From Paenibacillus ginsengarvi (GTDB lineage Bacteria; Bacillota; Bacilli; Paenibacillales; NBRC-103111), in the NCBI RefSeq assembly GCF_003626695.1, contig NZ_RBAH01000042.1, forward strand, positions 1-46,698: a stretch of DNA of 46,698 nt, read 5' to 3'. Both the position numbers and the translations under genes were made by a program. How positions within the stretch are numbered: the stretch's first letter is position 1; each line of letters opens with the position of its first letter. The notes below the pieces were generated by a model. The model was not told where the DNA came from and ran no database searches. It saw only the letters and a list, made by a program, of their open reading frames with translations. Below, piece after piece: positions 27,316-35,677 of the stretch.

Positions 27316-28191
27316 ATGAGAGAGGATTTGTACGGAGTCACGATCAATCCGCGCCCCGGGGCGGGCGAGGCGGTCGTTTTGTTCGCGGGCAACAACCGGA
27401 CGCCGCCGCTGCATCGCGTCGGTCCCCATATGCTGGACTATCATCTCGTACATCTGGTCGTATCCGGCCAAGGCAGCTTCTCGGCAGGAGGACGGCAGTA
27501 CGAACTGAGGGCGGGCGACTGCTTCTTTATCGCTCCCGGCGAACTGGCCGGATATGAGTCGGACGAAGCGGACCCGTGGACTTACAGATGGATCGGCTTC
27601 CGCGGCACGGATGTCGATTACCGGCTGCGCGAGCTGGGGATCGGTCCGGATACGCCGGTCGTAGAGGCAGCGGGAAGCCGGCGGCTGCGCGCGCTGTTCA
27701 GCCGCACGCAGGAGGCGCTTCGCAGCGGGAAGCCGGGATGCGACTTGCAGGCCGGCGCGTATTTGCGGCTTTTTTTCGCGGAGCTGGCCGACCGGAGGGC
27801 GCTTGCGGTTGCTTTGGAGGGCGAGGGACCGGCCGAGGCGGAGCTGAACCGGCGGATCGGACTGGCTATCCGTTTTTTGGCGCTTCAGTACCACAGGCCG
27901 GTGTCGGTGGAGGAGCTGGCAAGGGAAACGGGGTACCACCGGGCGTATTTGTCGCGAATGTTCAAGAAGGCGACGGGGCTCAGCCCGGCGCAATATTTGC
28001 TCAAGCTGCGCATGGAGCGGGCGAAGGCGCTGTTAAGCGAGCCGTTAACGGTTGCACAGATCGCCGCTTCCGTCGGTTATGCCGATCCGTTCCACTTTTC
28101 GAAGATGTTCAAGAAATGGCACGGCAGCGCGCCGACCGAGCTGCGCGGACAAACGATCGGCATGGAGCGTTTTCAGCCCAGAACGCGATAG
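27316..28191 (+). CDS. AraC family transcriptional regulator
   Basis: A 291-residue regulator starting at ATG 27316 behind GGGAGGA. A cupin-like sensor domain (about 10-160, PPLHRVGPHMLDYHLVHLVVSGQG and DCFFIAPGE) is followed by two helix-turn-helix motifs (about 190-285). The first reads VEELARETGYHRAYLSRMFKKATG and the second VAQIAASVGYADPFHFSKMFKKWHG, the AraC signature. It is transcribed away from the alpha-galactosidase gene with about 245 bp between starts, so it probably activates that gene in response to a galactoside. The third base positions are very GC-rich. Confidence 0.92.
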   Translation: MREDLYGVTINPRPGAGEAVVLFAGNNRTPPLHRVGPHMLDYHLVHLVVSGQGSFSAGGRQYELRAGDCFFIAPGELAGYESDEADPWTYRWIGFRGTDVDYRLRELGIGPDTPVVEAAGSRRLRALFSRTQEALRSGKPGCDLQAGAYLRLFFAELADRRALAVALEGEGPAEAELNRRIGLAIRFLALQYHRPVSVEELARETGYHRAYLSRMFKKATGLSPAQYLLKLRMERAKALLSEPLTVAQIAASVGYADPFHFSKMFKKWHGSAPTELRGQTIGMERFQPRTR

Positions 28192-28285
28192 CCCGCTTCT
28201 TTAGGAGTAACGGTTCAGTTTCGATGGCGACGGTCCGCTTGCTATATGGAACATCCTTAAGGTACTCCGATAAACGGTTTTGTTG

Positions 28286-28493
28286 TATAATAGCCCTATG
28301 AAGGAGGGCGGTAAAGATGGCAAATCAGTTTGCCAGAGCTGGCAACGACTCATGCAAAGCCTGATATAGGGCGATACTTTGCGTGGGGCCGGACAGTTAG
28401 GATGAATACAGTCGCCCAACAAAATTATTATCGTTTCTAATATGGGCTTTGCACCTTATTTGGCAGGTCAATAAAAATAAGGGGTTGGCAAAG
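28286..28493 (+). promoter_or_regulatory. Attenuator leader of the FusB-type gene
   Basis: A TATAAT (28286-28291) precedes a short leader ORF and alternative helices. CTTTGC (28447-28452) and CCTTATTT (28454-28461) can pair with GCAAAG (28488-28493) and AAATAAGG (28475-28482), hiding the ribosome site AAGGGG and the first base of the start codon. GGCTTTGCA (28445-28453) is also a perfect 9-bp match to TGCAAAGCC (28353-28361) at the end of the leader ORF. That segment can alternatively pair with CTTTGC (28377-28382). GGGCGA (28370-28375) and TCGCCC (28411-28416) close an intervening stem. Confidence 0.7.
28317..28364 (+). CDS. 15-codon leader peptide ORF
   Basis: ATG 28317 follows AAGGAGGG (28301-28308) by 8 nt, an ideal ribosome site. 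The peptide reads MANQFARAGNDSCKA. It contains two competing hairpins (GGCAAA/TTTGCC at 28319-28334 and TTGCCA/TGGCAA at 28330-28345), and its last codons are the 9-nt segment that can free the downstream start. I infer that ribosome position on this ORF sets expression of the FusB-type gene. Confidence 0.65.
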   Translation: MANQFARAGNDSCKA

Positions 28494-29146
28494 TGAACGT
28501 ACCATTCATTAGAAACCATCAATATAACCTGATTCGGAAGCAAGCCCGTATGCTGCTCAATGCCTGCAATACGGTATCCGATCCGAAAGTCGTCGAAGCG
28601 GTAAGAGCCGGCGCGCTATCCGCGATTGTCGAAGCGTTCCCGCAGGCGACGGAAATTCAGAAGCAGGCGCTGGAGTGTATTACGGAGCTGCGGAACGCGG
28701 AGGATTACGAGCGCTATATGTTTTCGCTTGCGCCGTATATGGCGGAGTTTGAACCTGTGACCGAGCAACAGCTCAGGAAGCTGTTTCCGAAAACGAAAAA
28801 GCTGAAGCTTCCCGATCTGGCCGCGATCGATAACCGCTACGTCACGTACGTGGGCTGGACCGACATCGCGACGAATAAATTGTTTATCGTGTATCGTCTG
28901 AACGGGCAGCTTGTCGGCATCGAAGGCAGATATACACCGCTGAACAAAAAAGGCGTTTGCTTTTTGTGCAACCGTCATGAAGAGGTCGCTATGGTGTCGG
29001 CTATGACCCGGAAGAGACCGGCTAACGCTTCGCCGGATTATTACCAATCGATCGGCAACTATATGTGCGTGGGCAGCGAGACCTGTAACAGCAATATTAC
29101 CGACGTAGCTTCGCTGGAAAAATTCATACAAGCCGTTCTAGGCTAA
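28493..29146 (+). CDS. FusB/FusC-family EF-G-binding protein
   Basis: A 217-residue two-domain protein of the FusB type. It binds elongation factor G and helps it leave the ribosome, giving fusidic acid resistance in staphylococci. The N-terminal helical domain (1-100) is followed by a treble-clef zinc domain with C156 and C159 (CFLC) and C192 and C198 (CVGSETC). The start is GTG 28493 behind AAGGGG. It is preceded by a leader ORF and alternative RNA helices, so it is probably inducible. Chromosomal homologues are common in Gram-positive bacteria, and resistance is not certain from sequence. Confidence 0.9.
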   Translation: MNVPFIRNHQYNLIRKQARMLLNACNTVSDPKVVEAVRAGALSAIVEAFPQATEIQKQALECITELRNAEDYERYMFSLAPYMAEFEPVTEQQLRKLFPKTKKLKLPDLAAIDNRYVTYVGWTDIATNKLFIVYRLNGQLVGIEGRYTPLNKKGVCFLCNRHEEVAMVSAMTRKRPANASPDYYQSIGNYMCVGSETCNSNITDVASLEKFIQAVLG

Positions 29147-29186
29147 CGGAATCGGCTTTGGGACTCTTTGGAGTCCCGAATCAAAC

Positions 29187-29223
29187 AAAGCATCGCCCAC
29201 CTGAGTGGAGCGATGCTTTTTCT
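29187..29223 (+). terminator. Terminator of the FusB-type gene
   Basis: AAAGCATCGC (29187-29196) pairs with GCGATGCTTT (29210-29219), followed by TT and C. A second perfect hairpin, GGACTC-TTTG-GAGTCC, lies just upstream at 29161-29176. Confidence 0.88.
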
Positions 29224-29267
29224 TTTCGAACGGAACTGGTTTTTGGTTTGGCCCTCGGGCTAACCGG

Positions 29268-30005
29268 CTACAATTTTTCCTCCAGACGCTCCAGCACCGT
29301 GTCCAGATCGTCCAGCTTCGACCAGTAAAACCGCATCTCGTCGCGGATGGCCGTCAGCTCCAAAGCCGTCAAGTTCAGATCCGTATACGTCCGGAACGTG
29401 TGGATTAACTCCCTGTACATATGGAACCGGTACGGGGTATGGTTATCCCCCTCCGCGTCGACCCATTCGGCCGCTTTGCGCAGGCTGGGCAGATTGAGCG
29501 TATGGCGGCGAATATGAAGCTGCGTCTCGTAGGAGAGCAGATAATCGACGAACCGTTTTGCCGCCGCTTTGCGGGTTGAGCTTTTATTGACGGCAAGGCC
29601 GATTGAGACGAGAATCGTCTTGACCTCCCGCAGATGGGGCAGCGGCGCGATATCGTATTCGAACGGAGCCTCCTTCATCGCATGCAGATGCGAATAAGAG
29701 GCCATAACCATCGACACCTTCCCGCGCAAAAACAATGAAACGACATCGCCGTCGTTTTCGGACAGATGAGACGGGAAATGCTTGTCGACGATGCCCATGC
29801 ACGTCTCGAGCGATTCCTTGACGAGCGGAGTGCACAGATCGTAGCGGCCGTCCGCCTTTCGCTCGAACCGGACCCTGTTCTGCAGCAGAAAGATCGGCCA
29901 GCGGTTTTCCGACATCAGGTGAAAATAAAAGCCGAGCCTCTCTTTCCCGGCGGCCAGCTTGCAGTACCGGCAACAAATTTCGTAAATTCGGGAGGCTCGG
30001 TATGA
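29268..30005 (-). pseudogene. N-terminally truncated extracellular solute-binding protein
   Basis: About 240 codons match the C-terminal part of a sugar-binding protein of the type that in Paenibacillus can carry an N-terminal GntR domain: FYFHLMSENRWPIFLLQ, then GDVVSLFLRGKVSMVMASY and RKAAAKRFVDYLLSYETQ. Coding-like sequence continues upstream of the first ATG (29915) to about 30005, with EICCRYCKLAAGKERLG, and meets a TAG at 30018-30020. There is no room for the N-terminal DNA-binding or signal region, because the divergent gene starts at 30002. I read it as a deletion remnant. A functional short protein would need a non-ATG start inside the neighbour. Confidence 0.65.
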
Positions 30006-31882
30006 TGAAGGATGCAGCTAACGGCACGAATCAGGATAACAAGGCGGAACAGCGCGCTATGAGCCGCCGCAAGGCGATTGCGGCCATCGGCGCGGGAACG
30101 GTCGCGGCGGCGGGTTTAGCGGCGATTTTGCCCAAAGGCATCGCTTTTGGCCAAACGGTTGCAGGAGCTGTGTATGGCGATGGCGAAGCATGTTGTGGGG
30201 CTCCATACGTGACGATCGCCGAGCTGCGGTCCGATACCGCCCCGACTGCTCCGGACGGACTTTATTATGTGACCGATGCCGGACGTGAAGGGGAATTTGC
30301 GTACGATGCGAATGACGCGTCATCCACCGACGACGGCGGAACCATATTCATATCGGTATCGGGCAAGCGGTACAAGCGGCTTGCCGGACGTTGGCCCGCG
30401 AGTGTGTACAATGTGAAATGGTTCGGCGCGAAGGGCGATAATACGGCGGACGACAGCGCTGCATTCCAGGCGGCGATCAACAAGGCGCAGGAGCAGTACG
30501 CGGTCGACAAAACAGGCGGGACGGTGTATGTGCCTCCGGGAAGGTACCGGGTGACGGGACTGACGGTCCGCAGGCCGTATGTGACGATCAAGGGGGAAGG
30601 GCACGGCTCCTCGATCCTGATGAATTACCACAATTCCGCTCCGGTGCTCGACATTCAGCGCGACGACTCGACGACGATATCGCTGCACGATTTTGAGCTG
30701 CGCGATGTGATGATCAAGAACAATGTAAACCGTCTGGCCGGCGACCGCCCGCTCGTAACCGCCAAACTGCTCGTTTCGTCCCGGTTTACGAATGTCGTCT
30801 TCCGCAATTCGAACGCATTCGAGGGCGGAAGCGGCTATAACGGGTCGGGGCTCAAAATTTTGAACGGCTTCGAATTGGCGTTTACGTCCTGTACGTTCAG
30901 CCATTTTCTGAAGGGTTATGCCGTGGATATGCCCTGCGACAGCTTGAATATCGGCAATTACCATTTTCTGGACTGTCTGTGGATGTACTGCGTGCATGGG
31001 CTGCTGCTCGGCAGGGGAAGCAAATCGATGGCGAATTCGACGCTGCTGTCCAATCCGAAATTCGTCGCCTGGCAGGGCGGCAACTATGTGAAGGAATGCA
31101 AAGTCAAATACGCCCAGACGACGGTGGCTTCCTCGCCTGCGGCCAACCAGGTAACGCTGACGAACGCGAGCGGCTTCGAGAGCGGTCAAGTCGTGCTTGT
31201 CGGCAGCGAGGACCGGCTCACGCCGGCGCTGATCAGCGCCGTGAGCGGAAGCACGCTCACGCTCGACAGAAGCGTAACCGTCCAGAACGGCGATACGGTG
31301 CTTCAAGGGACCGTAGCCGTTGTAAGCGGCTGGTGCGCCCAGGAGGTCCGGATCAACGTCGGCCATTTCGAAGGCTGCGATGTCGGTCTGCTGGCCAGCA
31401 ACCATCTCGGCCTGATTACGATCGACGGCGTCCATGCCGGGAACAGCTCGAACATCGTCGTTATCGACGACCAGGTGCAATATTTGTCGCTCCAAAACAG
31501 CCGTGTCTTCGCCTCCGATCCGAATCATTTGTGGCCGGACTGGTTCACGGTAGTCCGGATTACGAAGCTGGACAGTCACGACAACATCATTTTGCTCGAC
31601 AACAATATGATTGAAGGCGGAAGCGCTTATGTCTCTTACGCCGGACGCGAGGTGTACAACCAAACCTCCTACCAGCCGAAGGTGCGCTTTCAGAGCAGGC
31701 AGGCCGGAGCGGTGTACACCGGGAACTTCCCGCAGACGTTCAGCGGCAGCGTGACGATCGGCGGCTCGTGGAGCGGTCCGCACCTCATTATGGGAACGTA
31801 CCATCTGTGGGTGGACGGGAGCGGAGCGCTGCGTTTGAAAAATGGCGCGCCGACCGGCGATTTGGACGGAAGTCCGGTCTAA
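30002..31882 (+). CDS. Tat-exported pectin-lyase-fold (tailspike-like) protein
   Basis: A 626-residue protein. The N-terminus has a twin-arginine signal, MSRRKAIAAIGAG (from residue 20), with a hydrophobic core to about 50. Residues 68-130 resemble the neck of phage tailspikes. The pectate lyase superfamily motif YNVKWFGAKGDNTADDSAAFQAAI (about 136-160) opens a right-handed beta-helix. A small inserted module at about 375-440 (VTLTNASGFESGQVVLVGS, then GSTLTLDR) interrupts it. GGGAGG precedes the ATG; 30005 is an alternative start. It is followed by a large SGNH hydrolase gene 65 bp on, suggesting joint action on a surface polysaccharide. The catalytic type (lyase or hydrolase) is not clear. 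Confidence 0.8.
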   Translation: MMKDAANGTNQDNKAEQRAMSRRKAIAAIGAGTVAAAGLAAILPKGIAFGQTVAGAVYGDGEACCGAPYVTIAELRSDTAPTAPDGLYYVTDAGREGEFAYDANDASSTDDGGTIFISVSGKRYKRLAGRWPASVYNVKWFGAKGDNTADDSAAFQAAINKAQEQYAVDKTGGTVYVPPGRYRVTGLTVRRPYVTIKGEGHGSSILMNYHNSAPVLDIQRDDSTTISLHDFELRDVMIKNNVNRLAGDRPLVTAKLLVSSRFTNVVFRNSNAFEGGSGYNGSGLKILNGFELAFTSCTFSHFLKGYAVDMPCDSLNIGNYHFLDCLWMYCVHGLLLGRGSKSMANSTLLSNPKFVAWQGGNYVKECKVKYAQTTVASSPAANQVTLTNASGFESGQVVLVGSEDRLTPALISAVSGSTLTLDRSVTVQNGDTVLQGTVAVVSGWCAQEVRINVGHFEGCDVGLLASNHLGLITIDGVHAGNSSNIVVIDDQVQYLSLQNSRVFASDPNHLWPDWFTVVRITKLDSHDNIILLDNNMIEGGSAYVSYAGREVYNQTSYQPKVRFQSRQAGAVYTGNFPQTFSGSVTIGGSWSGPHLIMGTYHLWVDGSGALRLKNGAPTGDLDGSPV

Positions 31883-31947
31883 CGAACGAATCGTAAGAGA
31901 AAAGGTTAACAAGCTTCGCCGCGGCCTTCATAGAAAGATGGGGGACT

Positions 31948-34089
31948 ATGAGCGTAGAACATAGCCGTACATACCCGCAGGCGACGCGTGTCGCCTTTGC
32001 CGGGGACAGCATTACATGGGTGGACGGTCTGCTGGACGAGGGCTTCGTCGGGGAAGCGGACCGTTACATCCGCGATACTTTTGCCGAAACGCTGACGCAC
32101 GACAAGCTCCTTGTATCCGGACAAAAGGAAGCGCTGAGCAGCCGCAAGTTTTACGGCGGCGGCGCGTGGAAACTGACCGGGTCGGGCAGCGGTGCGGCCT
32201 TTACGCTGGAAGGCGACGAACTGACCGTCGTACAGGGGAAGGAGCGGGGGAACGAAGCGGCGACGCTGATCGACTTGTACGTCGACGGAGTGCTGTACGA
32301 CACGTTCTCGAACCTGAACGAATCCCCAAGCGGCGAGGAGGCGGTTCGTTTTGCCGCGGACGGAGCGGCGGATACGTTCGACCTGGGACGACCGTTCACC
32401 TATGCCCACAATGTTACCGTGGATGGGGAAGCGGTGGCCGGGCATCTGAGCCGGAGCGGCTACGGAGGTGCCTTTCCGCGCGAATGCGAGTATATCGTCA
32501 TCCGGATCTACGGCGCCGGCCCGGACGGCGAGCCGGAGGTGCATCATGCGCTGAAGTTTCGCCAGGCGCCTGCGACCGGGGCGGTTATCGAAGCGTCATT
32601 CCGCTATGGCGAGACGATCGCTTATGTGAAATCGACCGTGGGGGAAGCGGAGGAACGGCTCGGCTCCCCGCTCGAAAGCCGCTACGGCGAAGGCGGCGTC
32701 GCTTTCGATCCGGCGAGGCCGGTTGCGGTAAGCAGCGGGCTCGATTTCCGCGAAACCGAAAGCCGCGCGATCCGCACTTGGCGGTTTCCGCACGCCGCGA
32801 AACGTTCGTTCGAACTGAAAATCCGCGGCTTCGATCCGCGCGGCGGCTGCACCGGGGAGCCTTACGGGATCGTCAATTTCGTAACGAACCGTTTCCATGC
32901 GGTTATGAATGCGGGTATCGGCGGATGGACGGCCCGGCTGTTCCTCGGCGACCGGGGACTTCGCAGCGCGGAGCGCATCGCGAACTGGAAGCCGGACATC
33001 GTCTTTATCGGTCTCGGCACGAATGACGACTGGGAAGCGGGCAACGGGTTCGTGGCGTCGCGGCGAGTCGAAGGATTGAGCGAAGCGGGTGTGAGGGGGC
33101 AACCCGCGCTGTTTATCCGCAACTGCCGATATGTAGGTCCGGACCGTTACAGCATCGACACGGCCGAGCTGGTAGTAGCCTCCTGCACGCCGCAAAGCGT
33201 TACGATCGACCGGACGGATATGACCGATGATGGGATCAAGCCAGGGGATATAATCGTTGTCGGTGATTATTACGGAGACAACCGCAACGTGCAGAACCGG
33301 ATGATCGAAAGCTGGGACCCGCTGACCGGTACGGCGTTTTTCGCCGATCCGCTTGCGCCGACCCGGGTTACGCCGCACATAAGCGATTATGCCGGGCAGG
33401 CCGTGCGTATCAAATGCGTAGAGGGCTACGTCTCGGCGATGGAGCGGATGATCGGGACTATTCGTGCGGTGAATCCGGAAGCACGAATCGCGCTGATCGA
33501 AACCGGGCTGAGCAACTATAACACACGGTTGCTTACCGGTTATCCGGAAGCGATCCGGGATTTGGCGAGGCGCTGCGGCCTCGAACTGGCGGAGGTGTAC
33601 CGTCCGCTTCTGGAGTGGCAGTACAAGCAGCCGCACGACTTGCAGGGCTTTATCGGCTCCGTGGAAAACACGATGTCGGACGGCTCGGCCGACTATCCGA
33701 TCGTCTCCGCATCCGGCCGTGATTTGTCGGAGGAAGCCCGGTACCAACTGCGCAATTGGTCCGTTCGGGTGGACGGGGATGAGCGCTATGGCGACGGCTG
33801 CCGGATCGAGGGAGGCTTTGCGCTCGCGTTTGCACCGACTGCCGCGCCGGAGCAGCTTACGATTACCGAGTGGGACGGCAGAAGCCGCAACCCGAAGATG
33901 GCGTACCGGTTCATTCCGTCACGGCTCGTCTTCACCAGGAACATTCCTCCTGCGGGGGCCCGTATCGAAGTGTCTGTGTCGTCGGCCAAATGGAGCCCGG
34001 ACGACGCCCATCTCGGGCTGCCCGGGGGGGGCGGAGTGTACGCGAAGCAGGTGAAGGCCGCCCTATCGCGAATGTTTGCGGCCGAATAA
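31948..34089 (+). CDS. Large SGNH/GDSL hydrolase
   Basis: A 713-residue protein with a split SGNH esterase fold. Block I is VAFAGDSITW with nucleophile S21, block II the glycine in NAGIGGWT, and block III GLGTND (G357, N359). I cannot find the usual block V DXXH triad end; the equivalent region reads HDLQGFIGS. Residues about 40-310 form a large beta-rich insertion between blocks I and II. A second insertion after GTND (about 380-480) carries CTPQSVTIDRTDMTDDGI. The C-terminal 100 residues may be a carbohydrate module. No signal peptide is visible. The partner is the tailspike-like gene upstream; deacetylation of a glycan is a guess. Confidence 0.7.
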   Translation: MSVEHSRTYPQATRVAFAGDSITWVDGLLDEGFVGEADRYIRDTFAETLTHDKLLVSGQKEALSSRKFYGGGAWKLTGSGSGAAFTLEGDELTVVQGKERGNEAATLIDLYVDGVLYDTFSNLNESPSGEEAVRFAADGAADTFDLGRPFTYAHNVTVDGEAVAGHLSRSGYGGAFPRECEYIVIRIYGAGPDGEPEVHHALKFRQAPATGAVIEASFRYGETIAYVKSTVGEAEERLGSPLESRYGEGGVAFDPARPVAVSSGLDFRETESRAIRTWRFPHAAKRSFELKIRGFDPRGGCTGEPYGIVNFVTNRFHAVMNAGIGGWTARLFLGDRGLRSAERIANWKPDIVFIGLGTNDDWEAGNGFVASRRVEGLSEAGVRGQPALFIRNCRYVGPDRYSIDTAELVVASCTPQSVTIDRTDMTDDGIKPGDIIVVGDYYGDNRNVQNRMIESWDPLTGTAFFADPLAPTRVTPHISDYAGQAVRIKCVEGYVSAMERMIGTIRAVNPEARIALIETGLSNYNTRLLTGYPEAIRDLARRCGLELAEVYRPLLEWQYKQPHDLQGFIGSVENTMSDGSADYPIVSASGRDLSEEARYQLRNWSVRVDGDERYGDGCRIEGGFALAFAPTAAPEQLTITEWDGRSRNPKMAYRFIPSRLVFTRNIPPAGARIEVSVSSAKWSPDDAHLGLPGGGGVYAKQVKAALSRMFAAE

Positions 34090-34106
34090 CAACAGATGCG
34101 TTAGGC

Positions 34107-34150
34107 GAAAGACCTTCGGACCGGCTTAAGCCGCGAACGGAAGTCTTTCT
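34107..34150 (+). terminator. Possible terminator after the SGNH hydrolase
   Basis: GAAAGAC (34107-34113) pairs with GTCTTTC (34143-34149), with further TTC/GAA pairing and the palindrome GGCTTAAGCC in the loop. It ends in TTCT, so the T tract is short. Confidence 0.5.
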
Positions 34151-34226
34151 TCTGCTAGCGCAGCAAGATTCCGTATCGCGGAGGAAGGAATCGTTACTGG
34201 AAAACATCCCGCTAAAAGATCGGTTA

Positions 34227-34255
34227 TTGTCCAACCAGATTATATATAGTATATT
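34227..34255 (+). promoter_or_regulatory. Promoter of the amidohydrolase gene
   Basis: TTGTCC (34227-34232), a 17-bp spacer and TATATT (34250-34255) lie 50 bp before the start codon. Confidence 0.65.
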
Positions 34256-34305
34256 ACATATGATTAACCATTTTTGTATACTGGATCGGGTAGGAGGCTG
34301 CGGCG

Positions 34306-35208
34306 ATGTTCATCGATATCCATGCTCACGCTTACAGAAAGCCGGTACCGTTTGTCGTAAAATTTTGCACGGCGGAGGAATTGATCGCGAGGTATGACGA
34401 GCTTGGTATCGAGCGAGGAGTTTTGCTGCCTGTAGTCAGTCCCGAAGTGTATTTGCCGCAAGCGAACGAAGATATTTTGGATATGGCCGAGATGTACCCG
34501 GACCGGTTTATTCCGTATTGCAACATCGACCCGCGCGCTTTGTCCAATTCGGCGGAAGCGCCGCTCGACCGGCTGTTGTCGTATTACAAGGACAAAGGCT
34601 GCAAAGGACTCGGAGAAATCATGCTGAATGTCCCGCTTATGCATCCTATGGTGCAAAATTTGTTCCGGCACGCGGAGCGCGTCGGCCTTCCCGTCGTGTT
34701 CGACGGCTCCGACCAGATCGGCGGAGATTTCGGGCTGTACGACGACCCGGGCTTGCCCCAACTGGAGCATACGCTGCAGCGGTTTCCGAATCTGACCATC
34801 TTCGGCCACGGGCCGGTGTTCTGGGCGGAGATCGGGCGGCTTCAGACGCCGGGCGAGCGGGCGATCATTTTCGATCTCAAGGGCGGCCAGGTCGGGCGGT
34901 TGCCGGCAGGACCGATTCGGGAAGAGGGCGTTGTGCCGATTTTGTTCCGCAGATATCCGAACTTGTATGGCGATCTTTCCGATTATACGGCCCATAATGC
35001 GCTGGCGCGTGATCCCGAGTACGGACCTAAGTTTCTGGAGGAGTTTCAGGACCGGCTGTTTTTCGGTACGGATATTTGCACGGTGGGCATGCCGGTTCCG
35101 CTGGTCGATCTGCTGCTGGAATGGCGCCGTACGAACAAAATTAGCGAAACGGTCTTTCAAAAAGTGGCGCGGGAAAACGCCGCGAAGCTGTTCGGTTTAT
35201 CCTCCTAG
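34306..35208 (+). CDS. Amidohydrolase family protein (Amidohydro_2 type)
   Basis: A 300-residue TIM-barrel metal hydrolase or decarboxylase. Metal-binding motifs are HAH (H6, H8) at the end of strand 1, GHG in the middle (IFGHGPVFW) and the late FGTD holding the strand-8 aspartate. ATG 34306 follows TAGGAGG. This family includes enzymes acting on hydroxy-acids, lactones and aromatic acids, and its sequence does not fix the substrate. It is monocistronic, with its own promoter and a strong bidirectional terminator shared with the convergent dat operon. No signal peptide. Confidence 0.85.
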   Translation: MFIDIHAHAYRKPVPFVVKFCTAEELIARYDELGIERGVLLPVVSPEVYLPQANEDILDMAEMYPDRFIPYCNIDPRALSNSAEAPLDRLLSYYKDKGCKGLGEIMLNVPLMHPMVQNLFRHAERVGLPVVFDGSDQIGGDFGLYDDPGLPQLEHTLQRFPNLTIFGHGPVFWAEIGRLQTPGERAIIFDLKGGQVGRLPAGPIREEGVVPILFRRYPNLYGDLSDYTAHNALARDPEYGPKFLEEFQDRLFFGTDICTVGMPVPLVDLLLEWRRTNKISETVFQKVARENAAKLFGLSS

Positions 35209-35238
35209 ACGTATGGGACGCAGCAGTCCAAAACGAAA

Positions 35239-35285
35239 AAAGAGACTTTGCATTTCCGAGGGTCGGGAATACAAGGTCTCTTTCT
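35239..35285. terminator. Bidirectional terminator
   Basis: AAAGAGACTTTG (35239-35250) pairs with CAAGGTCTCTTT (35272-35283) with one mismatch. A-rich and T-rich flanks on both sides fit the two convergent genes. Confidence 0.8.
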
Positions 35286-35298
35286 TTGTGCTGCGGGA

Positions 35299-35661
35299 CT
35301 ATAAGCCGAGCTCGGCTTTTTCCGCTTTGGTCAGGCGTTTCGCAACGAGCGCGTAGGAATCGTCGATCATCCCGCGCACTTCGTCAGAGGGAATCGTTCC
35401 GTTCATTTCCACCGAGTTCCAGTGCTGCTTGTTCAGGTGGTAGCCGGGCTTGACCGCCTCGTACATTTGTCTGAGCAAATAGGCGGCTTCGGGCTCGCAT
35501 TTGAGCGAAATGACGGCCTGCCGCTCGCCGCCGGATATAAGCGCGAACATTTTGGAGCCGACCTTCATGACGAGCGGCTCAGGCCCGAAAGGATAATCCT
35601 CGCGCGCGCCCCGCTTCGCTAAACAGATTTGCAAAAGCTCCGTTCGTGTTAAAGCTGTCAA
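35299..35661 (-). CDS. MmcQ/YjbR family protein
   Basis: A 120-residue protein of the MmcQ/YjbR double-wing fold: EDYPFGPEPLVMKVGSKMFALIS, VISLKCEPEAAYLLRQ, then PGYHLNKQHWNSVEM. These small proteins are annotated as DNA-binding by fold, but their role is unknown. The reading frame extends upstream, but TTG 35661 (LTALTRTELLQIC) is favoured because GAGGGGG lies 10 nt before it. The gene starts 16 bp after the dat stop codon, so they form an operon. Confidence 0.8.
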   Translation of the reverse strand: MTALTRTELLQICLAKRGAREDYPFGPEPLVMKVGSKMFALISGGERQAVISLKCEPEAAYLLRQMYEAVKPGYHLNKQHWNSVEMNGTIPSDEVRGMIDDSYALVAKRLTKAEKAELGL

Positions 35662-35677
35662 AGTAAGCTGGCCCCCT

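Noticed and set aside
28317..28420. Cyclic di-GMP (GEMM) riboswitch, because of GGCAAA and GCAAAGCC
   Set aside because: Spacing and the 3' GGGTTACC-type half do not fit. The sequences are better explained by the leader ORF and its pairing segments.
30320..31912. 530-codon open frame on the minus strand
   Set aside because: It is antisense to the Tat-exported beta-helix gene. There is no ribosome site, and the arginine-rich translation is typical of a shadow frame.
32596..33747. 383-codon open frame on the minus strand
   Set aside because: It is antisense to the SGNH hydrolase, whose motifs are convincing.
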